Source: Clostridiales bacterium (lineage in GTDB: Bacteria > Bacillota > Clostridia > Oscillospirales > Oscillospiraceae). Taken from it: a DNA stretch of 7,648 bases. The stretch is from positions 1 to 7,648 of the forward strand of contig JAJPXR010000136.1 in the NCBI GenBank assembly GCA_021205375.1. Reading direction: 5' to 3'. The notes beneath the pieces were generated by a model, which saw only the letters and a program-made list of their open reading frames with translations, had not been told where the DNA came from and searched no databases. Positions 5,747-7,648 of the stretch are shown piece by piece. Numbering within the stretch: position 1 is the first letter of the stretch; each line of letters begins with the position of its first letter. The translations under genes were made by a program, and so were the position numbers.

Positions 5747-6550
5747 ATGAGAATGAGAAAAAAGAAAAACCTGGTCCCCCGGATGGAGCGGGTGGCGGAC
5801 TGGCAGGAAAAGGACCCCTGGAGCCAGGCGGGGCACTGGCGGGACCGGATGCCCGACTGCTCCGCCCTGTGGCTGGAGATCGGCTGCGGCAAGGGCACCT
5901 TCACCGTGGAGACCGCCGCCGCCCACCCGGACGTGCTGCTGGTGGCGGTGGAGCGGGTGCCGGACTGCCTGCTGCTGGCCATGGAAAAGGCCAGGGACCG
6001 GAAGCTGAACAACGTGGTCTTTGTCTGCGAGGACGCGGGACGGCTGGGGGAGATGTTCGCCCCCGGCGAGGTGGACCGGATGTTCCTGAACTTCTGCGAC
6101 CCCTGGCCCAGCAAGCGCCACGCCAAGCGGCGGCTGACCCACGAGACTTTTCTCCGCTCCTATCGGGATATTTTGGGAGAAGGCGGCGAGCTGTACTTCA
6201 AAACGGACAACAAGCCCCTGTTTGACTTCTCCCTGACCCAGTTCCCGCGGGCGGGGTACACCCTCAGCCGGGTGACGAACGACCTCCACGCCGACGAGCC
6301 GGGGGAGATCATGACCGACTACGAGGCCCGCTTCACCCAGGAGGGGGCCAAAATCAACCGCTGTGTCGCCACAGTAGCGGCGCTGCCTGACCCGGAGACG
6401 CTGGGGCCGGAACCGGAGCTGGGGCTGCTGCCCTACCTGCCCGACGACCTGGAGCATTTGGACTATATCCCCTACGGCATGGCGGACATCATCGAGCAGG
6501 AGCTGCTGCGCCGGAGGGCGGAGGCACGGAAGGCAGCTATTAGCCATTAG
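5747..6550 (+). CDS. trmB: tRNA (guanine-N7)-methyltransferase TrmB
   Basis: A 267-residue SAM-dependent enzyme that makes 7-methylguanosine, known in bacteria at position 46 of the tRNA variable loop. The SAM-binding motif I is LEIGCGKGTF (43-52), followed by the acidic Glu70 after the second strand (AVERV). The TrmB hallmark FCDPWPSKRHAKRRL lies at 116-130, FKTDN at 151-155, and the C-terminal TDYEARF at 190-196; these are standard family motifs. Bacillus TrmB is about 213 residues, so the part after about residue 212 is a C-terminal extension rich in Pro, Asp and Arg, ending in a charged helix (EQELLRRRAEARK). The last five residues (AAISH) and the stop are encoded inside a heptad repeat array. 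The ATG at 5747 has AGAGGA (5732-5737) 9 bases upstream. It stands alone; no clear promoter was found in the repeat-bearing gap upstream. Confidence 0.96.
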   Translation: MRMRKKKNLVPRMERVADWQEKDPWSQAGHWRDRMPDCSALWLEIGCGKGTFTVETAAAHPDVLLVAVERVPDCLLLAMEKARDRKLNNVVFVCEDAGRLGEMFAPGEVDRMFLNFCDPWPSKRHAKRRLTHETFLRSYRDILGEGGELYFKTDNKPLFDFSLTQFPRAGYTLSRVTNDLHADEPGEIMTDYEARFTQEGAKINRCVATVAALPDPETLGPEPELGLLPYLPDDLEHLDYIPYGMADIIEQELLRRRAEARKAAISH

Positions 6551-6564
6551 CCGTTAGCTGTTAG
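6538..6564 (-). repeat. Heptad array 5, containing the trmB stop codon
   Basis: Units on the plus strand are TATTAGC (6538), CATTAGC (6545), CGTTAGC (6552) and TGTTAG (6559); on the minus strand they read GCTAAYR. The TAG stop of trmB (6548-6550) is part of the second unit. A linker-like TTGGATCGTGCTTGCCG follows, as after array 2. Confidence 0.85.
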
Positions 6565-6660
6565 TTTGGATCGTGCTTGCCGTTTGCGCAGCACGTTTGC
6601 CCAGTGTAATACAAATTTCTGGTTATCCCTTTGAATCAGCCTCTCGATCATCCAGCCGAG

Positions 6661-6732
6661 AAACCCCTCCACCATGCTAACGCATGGTCCCCCTCCCCTT
6701 TCAGGGGAGGCGAGGGAGGATAGTGCTTGTCG
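6661..6732 (-). repeat. Hairpin element copy 6 (AT-type second stem, different loop)
   Basis: In reverse orientation: AAACCCCTCC, second stem ACCATGC/GCATGGT around a TAAC loop (6671-6688; the plus-oriented copies have GAA), constant stem (6692-6710) and linker GGATAGTGCTTGTCG (6718-6732). The arms are kept while the loop differs. Confidence 0.9.
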
Positions 6733-6827
6733 TGTGGTTGCAATTTTGCTGAATAATGAGCAAATCATAACGGCCAAAACTTCAAAATGGATAATATAAA
6801 ACCCAACTGTTCATCGGACACCGTCTT

Positions 6828-6902
6828 GTAATTGACCAACCCCTCTTGCCTCCCCTGAAAGGGGAGGAGGGCCGCCGCCTTCAGGCGGTGGCGGAGGGGT
6901 TT
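6828..6902 (+). repeat. Hairpin element copy 7 (GC-type second stem, best three-way junction)
   Basis: After GTAATTGACC, outer arm AACCCCTC (6838-6845), constant stem CCTCCCCT/AGGGGAGG (6849-6867), GC-rich second stem GCCGCCGCC/GGCGGTGGC (6871-6892) and outer arm GAGGGGTT (6894-6901). The outer arms pair over 8 bases, so the whole folds as a closed three-way junction. It lies upstream of the Nudix gene. Confidence 0.9.
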
Positions 6903-6946
6903 CTACCGGACAGACCCGAAGGCACAGCCGAAAAAAACGGTTTTTA

Positions 6947-6967
6947 GCGAACAGCTAATAGCTCACA
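6947..6967 (+). repeat. Heptad array 6, beside the Nudix ribosome site
   Basis: Three units, GCGAACA (6947), GCTAATA (6954) and GCTCACA (6961), end three bases before AAAGGAG of the Nudix gene. It forms the right end of the second composite island. Confidence 0.65.
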
Positions 6968-6985
6968 TAGAAAGGAGCCAACCAC

Positions 6986-7597
6986 ATGGAACTGCGAGAC
7001 AAGGACGGTCTGACCGAGGCCGAGTTTTTGGCCGCTTACCGGCCCGGAGACTACCCCCACCCCTCCGTGACGGCGGACGTGCTGGTGTTTGAGCGGCAGG
7101 GGGCCGACCTGCGGCTGCTGCTCATCCGCCGGGGCGGGCACCCCTACCTGGGCTGCTGGGCGCTGCCGGGGGGCTTTTCCAACCCGGACGAGAACGTGGA
7201 CGCCTGCGCCGCCCGTGAGCTGGAGGAGGAGACCCATCTCACCGGCCAGACGCTGGTGCCGGTGGGCTTTTTCAGCGACCCCGGACGGGACCCCCGCTGC
7301 TGGACCATGACGCGGGCTTATATGACCCTGGTGGAGGGGGAGGCCCTGCGGCCCCAGGCCGACGACGACGCCCAGGCCGCAGACTGGTTCACCGTCACTG
7401 CCCGGCGGACGGGGGACGAACTGAACATCCGCCTGACCAACGGGGAGGAGACCCTCACCGCCCGGCTCCGGGTGGCGGAGCAAAAAACCGCCGCAGGCGT
7501 GGCCCTGTCCGTAGACCTGCTGGAGCAGGAGGGACTGGCCTTCGACCACGGGAAAATCATCGCAACCGCGCTGCTGAAATTAGCCATTGGCCGTTAG
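6986..7597 (+). CDS. Nudix hydrolase
   Basis: A 203-residue Nudix enzyme; the family cleaves nucleoside diphosphates linked to another group, such as ADP-ribose or NADH. The Nudix box is at 63-85: Gly63, Glu69, then Arg77-Glu78-Leu79, Glu81-Glu82 and Leu85, so the metal-binding glutamates are all present. His84 stands where Gly is usual. The preceding CWALPGGF (57-64) and LLLIRRGGHPYLG (44-56), plus the C-terminal LAFDHGKII (184-192), resemble ADP-ribose pyrophosphatase/YjhB-like and NrtR-like Nudix proteins. No winged-helix regulator domain follows, so it is called an enzyme rather than an NrtR repressor. The start has AAAGGAG (6971-6977) 8 bases before the ATG. A heptad array ends 3 bases before that ribosome site. 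The final codons (LAIGR) and TAG stop lie in another array. Substrate not determined. Confidence 0.93.
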   Translation: MELRDKDGLTEAEFLAAYRPGDYPHPSVTADVLVFERQGADLRLLLIRRGGHPYLGCWALPGGFSNPDENVDACAARELEEETHLTGQTLVPVGFFSDPGRDPRCWTMTRAYMTLVEGEALRPQADDDAQAADWFTVTARRTGDELNIRLTNGEETLTARLRVAEQKTAAGVALSVDLLEQEGLAFDHGKIIATALLKLAIGR

Positions 7598-7598
7598 G
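7578..7598 (-). repeat. Heptad array 7, containing the Nudix stop codon
   Basis: Plus-strand units AATTAGC (7578), CATTGGC (7585) and CGTTAGG (7592). They encode the last residues (LAIGR) and the TAG stop of the Nudix gene. Polarity is the same as in the trmB 3' array. Confidence 0.65.
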
Positions 7599-7601
7599 GA
7601 A

Positions 7602-7623
7602 CCTCTGATTAAAAGAGGCTTTC
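7602..7623 (+). terminator. Weak candidate terminator after the Nudix gene
   Basis: CCTCT (7602-7606) pairs with AGAGG (7614-7618) around a 7-base loop, followed by CTTTCGTT. The stem is only five base pairs and the T run is broken, so this is tentative. The window ends 25 bases later. Confidence 0.3.
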
Positions 7624-7648
7624 GTTGATAAGCTCAAAATATTACTAC

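Larger units (their letters stand above)
6551..6985. other. Intergenic region between trmB and the Nudix gene
   Basis: It holds the end of heptad array 5, hairpin copies 6 and 7 and array 6. Between copies 6 and 7 (6733-6827) lies an AT-rich stretch with TAATAT/TATAAA (6792-6800), a possible -10 without a matching -35. It is the most likely place for a Nudix promoter, but none can be called. An AAAAACGGTTTTT inverted repeat occurs near 6933-6945. Confidence 0.6.

Noticed and set aside
5340..5750. Open frame reading SPERGGGPCEAWWRGF, with a relative at 6547-6777 on the minus strand
   Set aside because: The shared peptide is just the translation of the hairpin repeat; it is a repeat artefact, not a protein family.
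6781..6800. TAATAT/TATAAA as a Nudix promoter -10
   Set aside because: No acceptable -35 at 16-18 bases on either strand; left as an AT-rich note only.
7596..7618. GGGAACCTCTGATTAA after the Nudix stop resembles the terminal repeat of some insertion sequences
   Set aside because: The window ends 30 bases later, with no transposase or second end visible; the short stem can equally be a weak terminator.

Overview
The window looks like chromosomal DNA of a GC-rich gut Clostridium relative (Oscillospiraceae, Flavonifractor/Oscillibacter type). This placement is inferred from strong GGAGG-type ribosome sites, GC-rich codon use in a Firmicute-style gene set, consensus sigma-A promoters and dense GC-rich extragenic repeats. 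No marker gene proves it.

Layout: (1) a nitroreductase-family flavoprotein on the minus strand (160-684) with its own promoter near 870-898. (2) A 700-base intergenic region packed with repeats. (3) A three-gene plus-strand operon (1392-5343): a MarR-type repressor, then two half-size ABC exporters. The operon starts from a near-perfect promoter (TTGACA, 16-base spacer, TATAAT) with a palindrome at the expected transcription start. (4) A repeat-bearing gap (5344-5746). (5) trmB, tRNA guanine-N7 methyltransferase (5747-6550). (6) Another repeat-rich gap (6551-6985). (7) A Nudix hydrolase (6986-7597), then 51 bases to the window edge.

The two ABC proteins fit together as a heterodimeric drug/peptide-type exporter. 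One has the changes expected of a degenerate ATP site (Asp for the Walker B Glu, Gln for the switch His). The partner has the complementary degenerate signature motif (ISKGQ). The MarR protein probably represses the operon by binding the palindrome, and the exporter substrate would be the natural inducer. The other genes look like unlinked housekeeping functions.

The genes are of ordinary types; the spaces between them are not. Two repeat classes fill them. The first is a modular hairpin element with a constant stem (CCTCCCCT/AGGGGAGG), an exchangeable second stem and, in several copies, a closing outer stem ACCCCTC/GAGGGGT. Seven copies are seen. The second is a set of tandem 7-base repeats (consensus GCTAAYR), seven arrays. 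They combine in an ordered way: two islands of almost equal size (902-1326 and 6538-6967) both read array(-), hairpin element(-), hairpin element(+), array(+). The arrays abut both -35 boxes found here and supply the stop codons of two genes. This composite repeat system is the best candidate for something under-described. No CRISPR array, transposase, tRNA or rRNA was seen.
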